Positions 44,348 to 53,950 are shown, numbered from the stretch's first letter. The stretch: DNA of 64,000 bases from CAXSBR01 sp964236495 (GCA_964236495.1 CAXSBR010000001.1:124001-188000), one strand, 5' to 3'. A program made the numbers and translations. The notes: a model not told the origin generated them from the sequence alone.

Positions 44348-44893
44348 GTGCCGGGCAGTCTCACCATCGGCGTCGTCCTGGACTTGCCCGAGCCGCACGC
44401 GACGGTGGTAGAGCGCTGGCGAACCCGCTCGGGTGACGTCCAGGCGGGCCGAATCGCGCCGCACGTCACCCTGATCCCGCCGACACGGATTGAGGTTGCG
44501 CAGGCCGACTCCGTCGTCGCGCATCTGGAGGTGGTGGCTGCGAAGACGGCTACGTTCACGCTGAACCTCGCCGGTACCGACAGCTTTCGGCCCGTGTCGC
44601 AGGTGGCGTTCGTGCGCGTCGCCGACGGTGCCCAGGGAGCGGCGCAGTGCGTGGCGCTGGAGGAGTCGCTGCGCGCCGGCCCGCTCGGCGCGCCGCGGGA
44701 GTACCCGTTCCGCCCGCACGTCACCGTTGCCCACGACGTCGACGACGCGGCCCTCAACGAGGTGTGCGAGGGCTTGAGCGACTTCGTCGCCCGGTTCGTC
44801 GTCGCCCGATTCTCCCTCTACGTCCACGACGCGCCGACCGCCTCCAGCGGCGCCCGCTGGACTTTCGAGCGCCACTTTCCGTTCGGCGGCTGA
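44348..44893 (+). CDS. 2'-5' RNA ligase-like 2H phosphoesterase
   Basis: 181 aa from a GTG at 44348, three bases after trpS. The two histidine motifs of the 2H superfamily are HVTL near residue 39 and HVTV near residue 125, about 85 residues apart. The family includes LigT-like enzymes that hydrolyse cyclic phosphodiesters. The link to trpS suggests RNA metabolism but no substrate can be named. Full length. Confidence 0.85.
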   Translation: MPGSLTIGVVLDLPEPHATVVERWRTRSGDVQAGRIAPHVTLIPPTRIEVAQADSVVAHLEVVAAKTATFTLNLAGTDSFRPVSQVAFVRVADGAQGAAQCVALEESLRAGPLGAPREYPFRPHVTVAHDVDDAALNEVCEGLSDFVARFVVARFSLYVHDAPTASSGARWTFERHFPFGG

Positions 44894-44909
44894 CGACGTT
44901 GACATCACC

Positions 44910-45995
44910 GTGCTGAGCAGAGCGAAGGCGTTCTGGGCCACTCAACGGGTGCGGCCGTGGCTGGACCATGTACTGCGGGCCTGGAAGCGCAACGGCAATG
45001 CCAACGCCTCCCTGCTGGCCGGCGCGCTGACATTTTTCACCTTCCTTGCCCTGTTCCCGCTGGTGCTGCTGGGCGTGGCCGTCGCCGGCTATGTCCTCAA
45101 GGCCCATCCCGATCAGCTGACGAAGTTGACAAACAAGATCACCTCGCAGGCTCCCGGAGGTGCGGGCAGCACCCTCAAGCAGGTCGTGGACACCGCGATC
45201 AGCCAGCGCGCGCGCATCGGCGTCGTCGGCCTGGGCGGTGTCTTGCTGACCGGGATCGGATGGATCAGCAATCTGCGCCAGGCCACCGAACAGATGTGGC
45301 AACACCCGCCTCTGCAGCGCAACTTCCTGCTGGCGAAGGTGTCCGACGGCATCATCCTGCTGGGCCTGGGCGTAGGTCTGGTGGTGTCGGTCGGGCTCAC
45401 CGCCGTCGGTTCGGAGCTGACGACGACCATCCTCAAGCTTGTCGGCCAGGAGTCCTCCGGGCTGGCGCACGTCGTCACCAAGGTGGCCGCGGTGGCGGTG
45501 GCAGTTGTAGCCGACATGGTCATCTTCGGCTTCCTGCTCGTTCGGTTGCCCAAGGCACACGTGCCTCGAGACGTCGGGTTGCGCGCCGCGCTGCTGGCCG
45601 CGGTCGGCTTCGAGATCCTCAAGTTGTTCGGCACCTGGTACATCGGGCACGTCAGCAAGAGCGCGACCTACGGCGCCTTCGCCAGCATCATCGGCGTGCT
45701 GGTGTGGCTGAACCTGGTGTACCGCTTCCTGCTGTACTGCACCGCGTGGACCTCGGTCGCCACTCCCGATCCGCTGGCTGAGGGCCCGAACGATCTGGGT
45801 CGCCCCGGCGCCACCAGCGCGGCCGCGGCGGTGCAGCTGCCGGTAGGCACCACGACGGCGGGTACCGCGGCCAAGGAGATCGTTGTGGACGGTCCACCGA
45901 CGCGGCGCCGCTCGGCGGTGATCACACCGCGCCCCAACGTGGCCGGCGCCGGACTGATCGTCGCAGCGCTGGCATTCTTGCGCCGACGCCGCTGA
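44910..45995 (+). CDS. YihY/RBN family membrane protein
   Basis: 361 aa from a GTG at 44910. Six hydrophobic segments include ALTFFTFLALFPLVLLGVAVAGYVL, IGVVGLGGVLLTGIGWI, GIILLGLGVGLVVSVGL and the family-typical GAFASIIGVLVWLNLVYRFLLYCTAW. The C-terminal 75 residues are Ala/Thr/Pro-rich and end in a final helix plus RRRR. It is an inner-membrane protein once misnamed ribonuclease BN; its function is unsettled. It follows the 2H gene closely. Confidence 0.9.
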   Translation: MLSRAKAFWATQRVRPWLDHVLRAWKRNGNANASLLAGALTFFTFLALFPLVLLGVAVAGYVLKAHPDQLTKLTNKITSQAPGGAGSTLKQVVDTAISQRARIGVVGLGGVLLTGIGWISNLRQATEQMWQHPPLQRNFLLAKVSDGIILLGLGVGLVVSVGLTAVGSELTTTILKLVGQESSGLAHVVTKVAAVAVAVVADMVIFGFLLVRLPKAHVPRDVGLRAALLAAVGFEILKLFGTWYIGHVSKSATYGAFASIIGVLVWLNLVYRFLLYCTAWTSVATPDPLAEGPNDLGRPGATSAAAAVQLPVGTTTAGTAAKEIVVDGPPTRRRSAVITPRPNVAGAGLIVAALAFLRRRR

Positions 45996-46049
45996 CGCGT
46001 CTCAGTCGCCGCCCGGGCCTGTGCTCGGCCGGCTACACCATGCGGTGAA

Positions 46050-47090
46050 TCACGCCGGAATGTCGATGCGCCGCACAGGCCCGGTGCAGCCGCAGGAATT
46101 GCGCAGCACCAGCGTGGTCGCAATCCGCGACACCACCCGCGCTCGGGTGGGCGACTGCATCCGCAGATGCAACAGCTGCACCGCCTCGCGCCCGATGCGA
46201 GTCCAGTCCTGAGCGACAGCAGTCAGGGGCGAGGCAAGCAGCTCCGCCCACTCGAAGTCGTCGAAACTGCAGATCGCCATTTGCCCCGGCACGGCGATAC
46301 CGCGTCGATTCAGCACCCGCAGCGCCCCAACCGTCATAGCGTTGTTGCCTGCAATCAGAGCGGTGGGCGGGGCGGGCAGATCGAGTAGCGCTGCGGTTGC
46401 CGTCTCACCGCCGTCGCTGGAAGAAAGCCCGGATCGGATGAGAGCCGGGTCGTCACTGCCACCGTTGCGGCGCACGCCCGCGAGGTAGCCCCGTTGACGT
46501 TCGTCGGTGGTGCTCAATCCGGCCAGGCCGGAGATCAGTCCGACCCGGACGTGTCCGTGCTCGGTGATCAGATGGTCCACCAGGCGGGCCATCGGCTCGG
46601 TGTTGTCCGTGCCGATTTCGTCCAGCGACGAGCCTTCGGGCAGCCGGTCGACCAGGACGGCCGGCGTGCTCGACTTGGCCAGCAGCGGCAACGTCCGCTT
46701 CTCCGCCGCCGGCCCGGGAGCCAGAATCACGCCGTCGACGCGTCGGTCGAGTAGGCCGTTGACGAATCCGTACTCGCGATCGACGTCCTCCCCGGTTTCG
46801 CCGAACAGGATGGTCGACCCGAGCGAGGTGACAGCTGCGTCGATCGCCGAAATGACTGGGCCGAAGTAGGGGTTCGACCGGGCTGAGATGGCAACTCCGA
46901 TGGTCTGGGTCGGCCCGCCCCGCGCGACGGCACGCGCCATGTGGTTGTGCCGGTAGCCCAGCGTGTCGATTGCCTCCTGCACGCGCTGATGTGTCGCGGG
47001 CTCGACGAATCGAGTGCCGTTGAGGACGTGGGACACCGTCGAAACGGACACGCCTGCGGCCCGCGCGACGCCGGCCATCGTGGATGACAT
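46050..47090 (-). CDS. LacI family transcriptional regulator
   Basis: 346 aa from the ATG at 47090 with GAGGGAG upstream (a GTG at 47093 adds one residue). HTH: MAGVARAAGVSVSTVSHVLNG, then the hinge helix LGYRHNHMARAV. The periplasmic-binding-protein-like sugar domain follows. An unusual Cys pair (NSCGCTG) is near the C-terminus. It is divergent from a sugar ABC importer with operator-like palindromes between, so it most likely represses that operon until its sugar binds. Confidence 0.93.
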   Translation of the reverse strand: MSSTMAGVARAAGVSVSTVSHVLNGTRFVEPATHQRVQEAIDTLGYRHNHMARAVARGGPTQTIGVAISARSNPYFGPVISAIDAAVTSLGSTILFGETGEDVDREYGFVNGLLDRRVDGVILAPGPAAEKRTLPLLAKSSTPAVLVDRLPEGSSLDEIGTDNTEPMARLVDHLITEHGHVRVGLISGLAGLSTTDERQRGYLAGVRRNGGSDDPALIRSGLSSSDGGETATAALLDLPAPPTALIAGNNAMTVGALRVLNRRGIAVPGQMAICSFDDFEWAELLASPLTAVAQDWTRIGREAVQLLHLRMQSPTRARVVSRIATTLVLRNSCGCTGPVRRIDIPA

Positions 47091-47138
47091 CACCAGCTCC
47101 CTCGTTACCGAACCGCAACCGTAAACCTAGAAAAGGCC

Positions 47139-47184
47139 TTGCGCAACCCCTTGCGCATGCGCTTACAGAGCATTTAACCTCTGT
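47139..47184. promoter_or_regulatory. Candidate LacI operators in the divergent promoter region
   Basis: TTGCGCAA (47139-47146) is a perfect 8-bp palindrome. TTGCGCATGCGCTT (47151-47164) contains the 10-bp palindrome GCGCATGCGC, the C/G-centred type bound by LacI/CcpA-like proteins. Next, ACAGAG (47165-47170) and CTCTGT (47179-47184) form an inverted repeat around 8 bases. All lie within the 170-base gap between the LacI regulator and the transporter operon. Confidence 0.6.
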
Positions 47185-47260
47185 GAAACCACGTAGCGGC
47201 GCCAGAGCCGCACTCGATCCGGTCGGACGCGCCCGGACAAACCACCGAAAGGTACTGCGA

Positions 47261-48457
47261 ATGTTTCTCTCCACACCAGGGCGCAAGTCCACGTTGGTCA
47301 CTGCCGCGCTGGGGGTGAGTGCACTGCTGTTGACCTCCGCCTGTGGCGGCTCGTCGAAGAAGTCGACGTCCTCCTCGGACACGGGCACCGCCAGCTCGGC
47401 CAGCAGCTCGACGGCTGCGACCGACACCGCAAGCAGTACGACGACTACCGGGGACAGCAGCGCCGCTCCCGGCGCCACCACGGGCAAGAAGGTCGGCGTC
47501 ACCCTGATTCTCAAGACGTTGACCAACCCCTACTTCGTCTCGATGCAAAACGATGCCAAGGCCGCCGCGACCAAGGACAACGTCACCCTGACAGTGGCCG
47601 CGGGCAAGAAGGACGGCGACACCCAGTCCCAGATCGCGGCTATCGACGACGCGATCTCCCGTGGCGACAAGGGCATTCTGATCACCACCAACGGCGACGC
47701 CGTGAACACGGAGTTGAACAAGGCCAAGAAGGCCGGCATCTTCGTGATCGCTCTGGATACTGCGCCCAATCCACCCAGCACAGCCGACATCACCTACGCG
47801 ACCGACAACGAGGCCGCCGGAAAGCTGATCGGCGCCTACGGTGCGAAGGCCCTCGGTGGCAAGAAGGCGGTCATCGCCATGCTGGACCTCTTCAACGACC
47901 AGGTGGTCTCGGTTGACATCCAGCGCGACCACGGCTTCCTCGAGGGCATGGGGATCAAGCCGGGCAGCACGTCGCAGAACGGTAAGGAAGCCCCGTCGGG
48001 CAAGTACTCCGGCGGCGACTACCAGATCGCCTGCCACCAGCCCACTCAGGGCGCCATCGACGGCGGGCGTACCGCGATGGAGAACTGCCTGTCCAAGAAC
48101 CCCGACATCAATGTCGTCTATGCCATCAACGAGCCGGCCGCCGAGGGCGCGTACAACGCACTCAAGGCGCAGGGCAAGGCCAAGGGCGTCACCATCCTGG
48201 CCATCGATGGCAGTTGCTCGGGGTTGAAGAACCTGGGCACCGGTGAATTCGCCGCCGATGCTGTGCAGTACCCGGGCAAGATGGCCAGCCTGGGCGTGGA
48301 CTCGATCGCCAAGCTGGCCCGTGGTGGAGCCAAGCCGACTACGTCGAATGGTCTGTCGTTCTTCAACACCGGCACCGCACTGGCGACCGACAAGCCGGTG
48401 GCCGGCGTGACCAGCCAGACGTCCACCGAAGCCGCCAAGCAGTGCTGGGGTAGCTGA
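47261..48457 (+). CDS. Sugar ABC transporter substrate-binding lipoprotein
   Basis: 398 aa from the ATG at 47261 with GAAAGG upstream. Lipoprotein signal ending LLLTSACGG; the lipidated Cys is near residue 27. A long Ser/Thr/Ala linker (about 45 residues) precedes a type-I periplasmic-binding domain starting VGVTLILKTLTNPYFVSMQ, with ITTNGDAVNTELNKAKKAGIFVIALDTAP. Most similar by pattern to fructose/ribose binders (FrcB/RbsB). It captures the sugar outside the membrane for the permease and ATPase that follow. Confidence 0.92.
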   Translation: MFLSTPGRKSTLVTAALGVSALLLTSACGGSSKKSTSSSDTGTASSASSSTAATDTASSTTTTGDSSAAPGATTGKKVGVTLILKTLTNPYFVSMQNDAKAAATKDNVTLTVAAGKKDGDTQSQIAAIDDAISRGDKGILITTNGDAVNTELNKAKKAGIFVIALDTAPNPPSTADITYATDNEAAGKLIGAYGAKALGGKKAVIAMLDLFNDQVVSVDIQRDHGFLEGMGIKPGSTSQNGKEAPSGKYSGGDYQIACHQPTQGAIDGGRTAMENCLSKNPDINVVYAINEPAAEGAYNALKAQGKAKGVTILAIDGSCSGLKNLGTGEFAADAVQYPGKMASLGVDSIAKLARGGAKPTTSNGLSFFNTGTALATDKPVAGVTSQTSTEAAKQCWGS

Positions 48458-48583
48458 CCCGACGTGTCGCCGGTGAAGCCTTCGCACGCGCGCCTGGCCC
48501 AGGCGTCCGCAGCAAGGCTTCACCGGCGGGGGCCACCGCTGCAGTTGTTCTGCACCTCGCCGAATCCTCACCAAGGAGGCATC

Positions 48584-49672
48584 ATGTCGCACAGCGTCGG
48601 CCAGTCCGTCGACACCGAACTGCGCAACCCCGACCATGGCAACACCCCGGTTAGCAATCTCGAACAACCCGCCAGCGCCGAAGAACTGTCCGGCGACTCG
48701 CACAGCTTCAGCCAGCGTGTGCACGAACTGCTGCACCGTCAGCCGGCGCTGAGCCCGGCCATCGTGCTCGTTATCGCCCTCATCGTGTTCAGCCTGCTCA
48801 GCAACAAGTTCCTGAAGGCCGGCAATCTGTCACTGAACCTGCAGCAGATGGCGTTCATCGGCTGCCTCGCCGTAGGCCAGACTTTGATCATCCTCACCGC
48901 CGGCATCGACCTGTCCATCGGCGCGATCATGGTGCTGTCGTCGCTGATCATGACCAAGCTCTACTACAGCGACCACGTGCCAGGATTGCTGGCGCTGCTG
49001 ATCGGAGTGGCGGTGGCAATCATCGCCTCCACCATCAACGGCATCCTGGTCACCCGGATCAAGCTTCCCCCGTTCATCGTCACGCTGGGCACACTCAGCA
49101 TCTACATCGCCATCACGCTGCTCTACGCGCAGGGCAAGACGTTCCAGCTGCAGAACGGCGGCGTGCTGTTGTGGACGGGCAACCCGCATTCGATCGGCAA
49201 GATCACGCTCACCAACGGCGTGCTTCTCATGCTGCTGCTGTACGTGGTGGTCGCGTTCGCGCTGCGGTATACCGCCTGGGGCCGGCACCTGTACGCAACG
49301 GGTGACGATGTGGAAGCCTCCCGCCTGGCCGGTATTCGCACCGACCGCGTCATCCTGTCCGCCTACGTCGTGGCCGGAGTCGCCATTGCGGTGGCCGCTT
49401 GGGTGCTGGTCGGCCGGATCGGTGGCGGTGATCCCAACAGCGGGGCCAACGCCAATCTGCAGAGCATCACCGCCGTCGTCATCGGCGGCACCAGCCTGTT
49501 CGGTGGGCGGGGCCTGGTGATCGGCTCGCTCATCGGCGCCCTGATCGTGCAGGTGTTCACCAACGGGTTGTCGCTGGCCGGCTATGACCCGCAGTACCAG
49601 GTGATGGCCACCGGCGTCCTCGTCATCGTTGCAGTGTCGGTCGACCAGTGGATCCGGAGGGTCAAGGCATGA
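48584..49672 (+). CDS. Sugar ABC transporter permease
   Basis: 362 aa from the ATG at 48584 with AAGGAGG upstream; a longer frame exists but lacks this ribosome site. A 60-residue polar start (GHSF-type, Gln/Ser/Asp-rich) is followed by 9-10 helices of the ribose/fructose permease family: GQTLIILTAGIDLSIGAIM, LPPFIVTLGTLSIYIAI, GRHLYATGDDVEASRLAGI and ITAVVIGGTSLFGGRG. Its stop overlaps the ATPase start (ATGA). FrcC-like. Confidence 0.92.
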   Translation: MSHSVGQSVDTELRNPDHGNTPVSNLEQPASAEELSGDSHSFSQRVHELLHRQPALSPAIVLVIALIVFSLLSNKFLKAGNLSLNLQQMAFIGCLAVGQTLIILTAGIDLSIGAIMVLSSLIMTKLYYSDHVPGLLALLIGVAVAIIASTINGILVTRIKLPPFIVTLGTLSIYIAITLLYAQGKTFQLQNGGVLLWTGNPHSIGKITLTNGVLLMLLLYVVVAFALRYTAWGRHLYATGDDVEASRLAGIRTDRVILSAYVVAGVAIAVAAWVLVGRIGGGDPNSGANANLQSITAVVIGGTSLFGGRGLVIGSLIGALIVQVFTNGLSLAGYDPQYQVMATGVLVIVAVSVDQWIRRVKA

Positions 49673-50517
49673 GCGAGTCAGGAAGCACTGCTCTGGACAT
49701 GAGCAAGGCCGAGACGGCATCGTCGGGCAGTGTCGACACCCGCACCCCGGTGCTCGAGGCGCGCGGCCTGGTGAAGCTGTTCGGCCGCGTCGTGGGCCTG
49801 TCCGGCGTCGACCTCAAGCTCTATGCCGGTGAGGTGTTGTGCGTCATCGGTGATAACGGCGCCGGCAAGTCGACCCTCATCAAGTGCCTGTCCGGAGCCA
49901 TGACGCCCACCGACGGCCAGCTGTTCATCGACGGACAGCCAGTCGCCTTCAAGAGCACGAAAGAAGCTCGCGAAGCCGGCATAGAGACGGTGTACCAGAC
50001 GCTCGCAGTCGCGCCGGCGCTCGACATCTCCAGCAACATGTTCCTGGCTCGCGAGATCCGCAAGAAGGGTCCACTCGGGTCGGTGTTGCGGATGCTCGAC
50101 ACCGCGGAGATGAAGCGGCACTCCAGCGAGGAGATCAAGAAGTTGGGCATCAGCACCCTGCAGAACATCAACCAGGCGGTGGAGACGTTGTCCGGTGGAC
50201 AGCGCCAGGCCGTCGCCGTAGCGCGGGCCGGGGCGTTCGGAGGAAAGGTCGTCATCCTCGACGAGCCCACCGCCGCGCTGGGCGTGCGTGAGACGAAGCA
50301 GGTACTCAAGCTGGTCAAGGACCTGCGCGATCGTGGACTGGGCATCATTCTCATCAGTCACAACATGCCCAATGTGTTCGAGGTGGCCGACCGGGTGCAC
50401 ATCCAACGGCTCGGCGGTGCACTGGGCGTCATCGATCCCAAGGCCAACACCATGGAAGACGCGGTCAGCTACATGACTGGCGCACGTCAGCTGGAGCCGC
50501 AGAAGAACGTCGCATAG
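49669..50517 (+). CDS. Sugar ABC transporter ATPase (FrcA-like, single domain)
   Basis: 282 aa from the ATG at 49669, overlapping the permease stop. Walker A GDNGAGKST, signature LSGGQRQAVAV, Walker B VVILDEPTAALG, switch His in LISHNMPNV. It has a single nucleotide-binding domain, unlike the fused RbsA/XylG type, and the sequence YQTLAVAPALDISSNMFLAREI is typical of fructose FrcA ATPases. With the two upstream genes it makes a complete importer. A strong hairpin follows the stop. Confidence 0.92.
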   Translation: MSESGSTALDMSKAETASSGSVDTRTPVLEARGLVKLFGRVVGLSGVDLKLYAGEVLCVIGDNGAGKSTLIKCLSGAMTPTDGQLFIDGQPVAFKSTKEAREAGIETVYQTLAVAPALDISSNMFLAREIRKKGPLGSVLRMLDTAEMKRHSSEEIKKLGISTLQNINQAVETLSGGQRQAVAVARAGAFGGKVVILDEPTAALGVRETKQVLKLVKDLRDRGLGIILISHNMPNVFEVADRVHIQRLGGALGVIDPKANTMEDAVSYMTGARQLEPQKNVA

Positions 50518-50535
50518 CCCGAGCGCCCCCGATGA

Positions 50536-50561
50536 CGGCCCGCCTGTGCTCAGGCGGGCCG
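50536..50561 (+). terminator. Terminator of the sugar importer operon
   Basis: CGGCCCGCCTG and CAGGCGGGCCG form a perfect 11-bp stem around TGCT, 18 bases after the ATPase stop. It is followed by TTCGTCG rather than a pure U run. The symmetric stem could also serve the convergent MFS gene that ends at 50594. Confidence 0.85.
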
Positions 50562-50593
50562 TTCGTCGTGGCTCGAGAGGCCGTCGGTTCGGC

Positions 50594-51928
50594 TCAGGCG
50601 GCGAGGGCGGCGGCCGCGATCTCGTCTACCGTCGGCGCGCCGACCCAGCGGAATGCGCCGATGGCCAAGGTCGTCGTCACGATCATCGATGCGGCCACCG
50701 GAACGGCGCTGGCGTTACCGGCAAGCCCGACGATCGGAGCGGCCAGCGAACCCAGCGCGAACTGCGCCGCACCCAGCAGCGCCGAAGCCGTTCCGGCAGC
50801 CTTGCGCACCTGCCCAAGAGCCAGCGCGGTGACGTTGCCGATGATGAAACCGTTGCACGCCATGGACAGCAACGCCAACACGACCGTGGGCCACAGATGC
50901 GTGCCGGTGGCGACGTTGACACCTTGCAGCAGGGTGGAAGTTGCCAACCCCGCCAGGCCGAAGCCGATCATGCGGCGGGTGCCGACCCGGCGCACGATGC
51001 GTGCGTTGACGGTGTTGGCAGCGATCAGACCCAGCGGATTTATCGCAAAGGCCACCGCGTACCAGCCGGTGGACAGCCCCAGCTTGCCCTGAAGCACGAA
51101 CGGCGAGGCCGAGATCCAGGCGAACAGCGTCATGAAGTTCAGCGCGAACACAGCGGTGTATCCGACGAAGGCACGGTTGTTCAGCACGTAGCGGGCGTTG
51201 GTTCGCAGGGCCGCCACGCTGGTCTTGCTGCGCCGTTGCACCGGCAGGCTCTCGGGCAACAGGACTGTCGCGACGACGAGCACCATCACCGTGATGGCCG
51301 TGAGCACCCAGAAGATGCCGCGCCAGCCGATGCCGGCGACGAAGGTCGTGCCCAGAATCGGTGCCAGGATCGGAGCAGTGCCGCCGACGATGGCCAGCAG
51401 GCTGAACACCCGGGCCGTAGCGGCGCCGCTGGTGCGGTCGGAAATGATCGCCCGGCTCAGGACTACGCCGGCGGCACCGGCGAAGCCCGCCACGAAGCGG
51501 GCCGCGATGAGCACCTCGATCGTCGGCGCCACAGCGCAGACGACGCTGGCCCCGATGCAGCACGCGACGCCCACCAGCAGCGGCCGGCGCCGGCCGATGC
51601 TGTCTGACAGCGGGCCGATGACCAATTGGCCGAATCCGAGACCTAGCAGGAACGCGGTGAGCGTCAGCTCGATCATCGACGTGCTGACCGCGAACTGCCC
51701 GGCCATCCGAGGTAGCGCGGTGAGGTACATGTCGGTTGAGAACGGCGACACCGAGGTGGCCAGCGCCAGCGCGGCGAGCACGAAGAACGACGGCCGCCCG
51801 CCGGCCGCAGCGCGCCGGTCAGGCCGTTCACGGCGGAGTTGATCCGGCGTAACACCGGTGCGCAAGGCAGAGGACGGGCGTAGTGCAGTGGCGGACAACG
51901 AACGTGACCTTCGCAGCAGGACTGGCAA
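50594..51928 (-). CDS. MFS transporter, Bcr/CflA (DHA1) family
   Basis: 444 aa from a TTG at 51928; a second TTG at 51898 is possible, so the start is open. Twelve helices after a 40-residue Arg-rich lead. DHA1 motifs: STDMYLTALPRM in helix 1, LSDSIGRRRPLLVG in loop 2-3 and RFVAGFAGAAGVVLSRAIISD. This is the bicyclomycin/chloramphenicol drug:H+ antiporter group. No regulator is adjacent. It may export a drug or a metabolite such as a peptide or sugar. Confidence 0.88.
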   Translation of the reverse strand: MPVLLRRSRSLSATALRPSSALRTGVTPDQLRRERPDRRAAAGGRPSFFVLAALALATSVSPFSTDMYLTALPRMAGQFAVSTSMIELTLTAFLLGLGFGQLVIGPLSDSIGRRRPLLVGVACCIGASVVCAVAPTIEVLIAARFVAGFAGAAGVVLSRAIISDRTSGAATARVFSLLAIVGGTAPILAPILGTTFVAGIGWRGIFWVLTAITVMVLVVATVLLPESLPVQRRSKTSVAALRTNARYVLNNRAFVGYTAVFALNFMTLFAWISASPFVLQGKLGLSTGWYAVAFAINPLGLIAANTVNARIVRRVGTRRMIGFGLAGLATSTLLQGVNVATGTHLWPTVVLALLSMACNGFIIGNVTALALGQVRKAAGTASALLGAAQFALGSLAAPIVGLAGNASAVPVAASMIVTTTLAIGAFRWVGAPTVDEIAAAALAA

Positions 51929-52089
51929 GCGCCGAGTCGGCAGCTTCGATAGGCGGCGATCCGCCTTCGTGGATCAAGCCTAGGACGCCTTCTGAATTGA
52001 TTCAGTTCGGGTGCGGTGGATGAGGTCGGCATCACAGCCAGGCAGGCGTGCGTCGACGGCACGCTGCAACGTCTCACCGACGTGCGGGC

Positions 52090-52536
52090 CTAGGGCACTA
52101 CGGTGACCGGCCACCGCGCTTCTCGCACCAGGTGCATGGCCAGCGATCCGACGAGCCGATGCCCGGCCTGCATCGAGGCGCCTACGAACACGGCGTCGGC
52201 TCGCCGCTCGTCGGCCACGCAGACCAGTTCGCGAAACGGATTGCCCCGGCGCTCCACCAGTTCGAAGTCGAGGTCGGCGAGTGCGCCGGACTCCTGGATC
52301 TGACGGCGCAGGTCCGCCACGACGCCGGCCTGCGCCTCGCGCAGCAAGGGCAGCGCGCCGGGAGCCGCGGCCGCCGCCGCGCCATAGGGGCCGACGACGT
52401 GGACGTAGACGACAATCAGCATCGCCTGCATCCGACGAGCTATTCCGGCCGCATAGGCGCCGGCATGCACCGAGGTCTGCGACCCGTCGACGCCGACCAC
52501 GATGACGACCTGCCGCGGCTCGATGTCGCGGATCAT
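52090..52536 (-). CDS. Universal stress protein (UspA family)
   Basis: 148 aa from the ATG at 52536. Single Usp fold: VVGVDGSQTS at the start, a middle Ala-rich loop, and GASMQAGHRLVGSLAMHLVREA with the ATP-binding G-x2-G-x9-GS pattern, ending RWPVTVVP. ATP-binding stress protein of unknown specific role. The Ala-rich run between strands (AAAAAAPGALP) is longer than usual. Stand-alone gene. Confidence 0.88.
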   Translation of the reverse strand: MIRDIEPRQVVIVVGVDGSQTSVHAGAYAAGIARRMQAMLIVVYVHVVGPYGAAAAAAPGALPLLREAQAGVVADLRRQIQESGALADLDFELVERRGNPFRELVCVADERRADAVFVGASMQAGHRLVGSLAMHLVREARWPVTVVP

Positions 52537-52611
52537 CCCCGGACCCTATCCGCGGTCTGTATCCGCTGCGCCTGTGCGTCCGCTCGCATCACGCGGCTCG
52601 CGACTGCGCTT

Positions 52612-53901
52612 CTAGCGCCTCGGTCGCCGCCGCCGGCCCAGTACCAGAGCGGCTGTTGCAGTGGCCAGCACGGCAATTGCGCTCAGGGCAGTCCATCGGC
52701 CAAGGCCATGGCCGACTGCCGCGACCCCTTGGACTGCGACCGTGGACGCCCGCGCGGATGCAGCGCTGCCGGTCGGACTGCGATCGGCCGCCGCGGACGA
52801 GCGACTGGCGCCGGTGTGCCGAACCGGCGGGTCGACGGCCAGCTGCCCCAACATGCCCACGCCTCGAGTAGTAGGCGGCACCCGGTAGGCCCACGCGAGC
52901 AGCTGCTTGGCCTGCTGCCACTGATCCAGCGGATGCCGCTGGGCGCGCAGCATCACGACGCCGATCCGCCGCCCGCCGCGCTCGGTAGCACACGCGTAAG
53001 TGTGCTGGGCGGCATCGGTGAAGCCGGTCTTGGCCAGGATCGCGCCGGGCACGTTGTCGTAGAAGTTCTGCGACTCGTTGAACAGCGGCACCGAGCGCCA
53101 CGTCCGTTTACCAACTTTCTGTGCAGGCAGGCGCGCGGTCGGACTTTCGGCGTAGGCGAGCAGACGGGGGTCGTGTACAGCCGCGCGCAGCACCAGCGTC
53201 AGGTCGTAGGCACTGCTGAGCTGGTGCCAACCGTCGAGTCCGGACGGCGTCTCGACGACGGTGTCGTAGGCGCCCAGCTTGGCGGCTTGCGCGTCCATCG
53301 CCGCCACCGTCTGGCGAACGCCGCCGGCGGCGTCGGCCAGAACCCGGGCGGCGTCGTTTCCCGACATCAGCAGCAACGACCTGAACAGCGTGTCCACGGT
53401 GTACCGGCCACCGGGAACGAGACCGACCGCTGACCCTTCGGCATTGGCCGCAGCACTGTCGGCCACAAGCACCCGACGTCCGGCAAGTGCGGGCAGAATC
53501 GTGACCGCGGTCAGCAGCTTGAGCACGCTGGCGGGCTGGTAGCGCCCGTGCGCATCCCGTGCGGCGAGGATCTGGCCGGAGTCCAGATCGGTGACCATGA
53601 ACGCGGCCGCGGTGATGGACGCCGGCAGCGCGGGCGATCCGGGCACCTTTATAACTGTGCGGCGCAGTAGCTGAGCTCCGCCCGCGACGTTGCCGTTGGG
53701 CGCTCGACCTCCCAACGGCGGATGCGGGTCGGGTTGGCTGGGCGAGGGGCCGGCCGGGTGCGGCGCGCGCACCGGAGTACCGGCTGCGGGCGCGGTAGTG
53801 CCGAGAGCTGTCAGCAGGGTCAGAGCCAGCGCCACCGGCGCAGCGGACAGCACCTGGCGCGGTGTTCGACGGCGCGATCGGCTGCTCACCGCCCGGACCA
53901 T
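52612..53901 (-). CDS. D-alanyl-D-alanine carboxypeptidase (PBP, S11)
   Basis: 429 aa from the ATG at 53901. Signal peptide (VLSAAPVALALTLLTALGTTAPAAG), then a Pro/His-rich linker and the S11 peptidase: active Ser in PASVLKLLTAV (SxxK), LLMSGNDAA (SGN) and AKTGFTD (KTG). After a 60-residue Ser/Ala linker, a C-terminal helix (SAIAVLATATAALVLG) with RRRRPRR anchors it in the membrane. Trims the terminal D-Ala of peptidoglycan stem peptides. The divergent small membrane protein beside it matches the SCO4847/SCO4848 pairing. Confidence 0.93.
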   Translation of the reverse strand: MVRAVSSRSRRRTPRQVLSAAPVALALTLLTALGTTAPAAGTPVRAPHPAGPSPSQPDPHPPLGGRAPNGNVAGGAQLLRRTVIKVPGSPALPASITAAAFMVTDLDSGQILAARDAHGRYQPASVLKLLTAVTILPALAGRRVLVADSAAANAEGSAVGLVPGGRYTVDTLFRSLLLMSGNDAARVLADAAGGVRQTVAAMDAQAAKLGAYDTVVETPSGLDGWHQLSSAYDLTLVLRAAVHDPRLLAYAESPTARLPAQKVGKRTWRSVPLFNESQNFYDNVPGAILAKTGFTDAAQHTYACATERGGRRIGVVMLRAQRHPLDQWQQAKQLLAWAYRVPPTTRGVGMLGQLAVDPPVRHTGASRSSAAADRSPTGSAASARASTVAVQGVAAVGHGLGRWTALSAIAVLATATAALVLGRRRRPRR

Positions 53902-53950
53902 ATCGGTTGGCGGGCACGGGCGCGCTATGACGCGGCGATACTGTGAGCCC

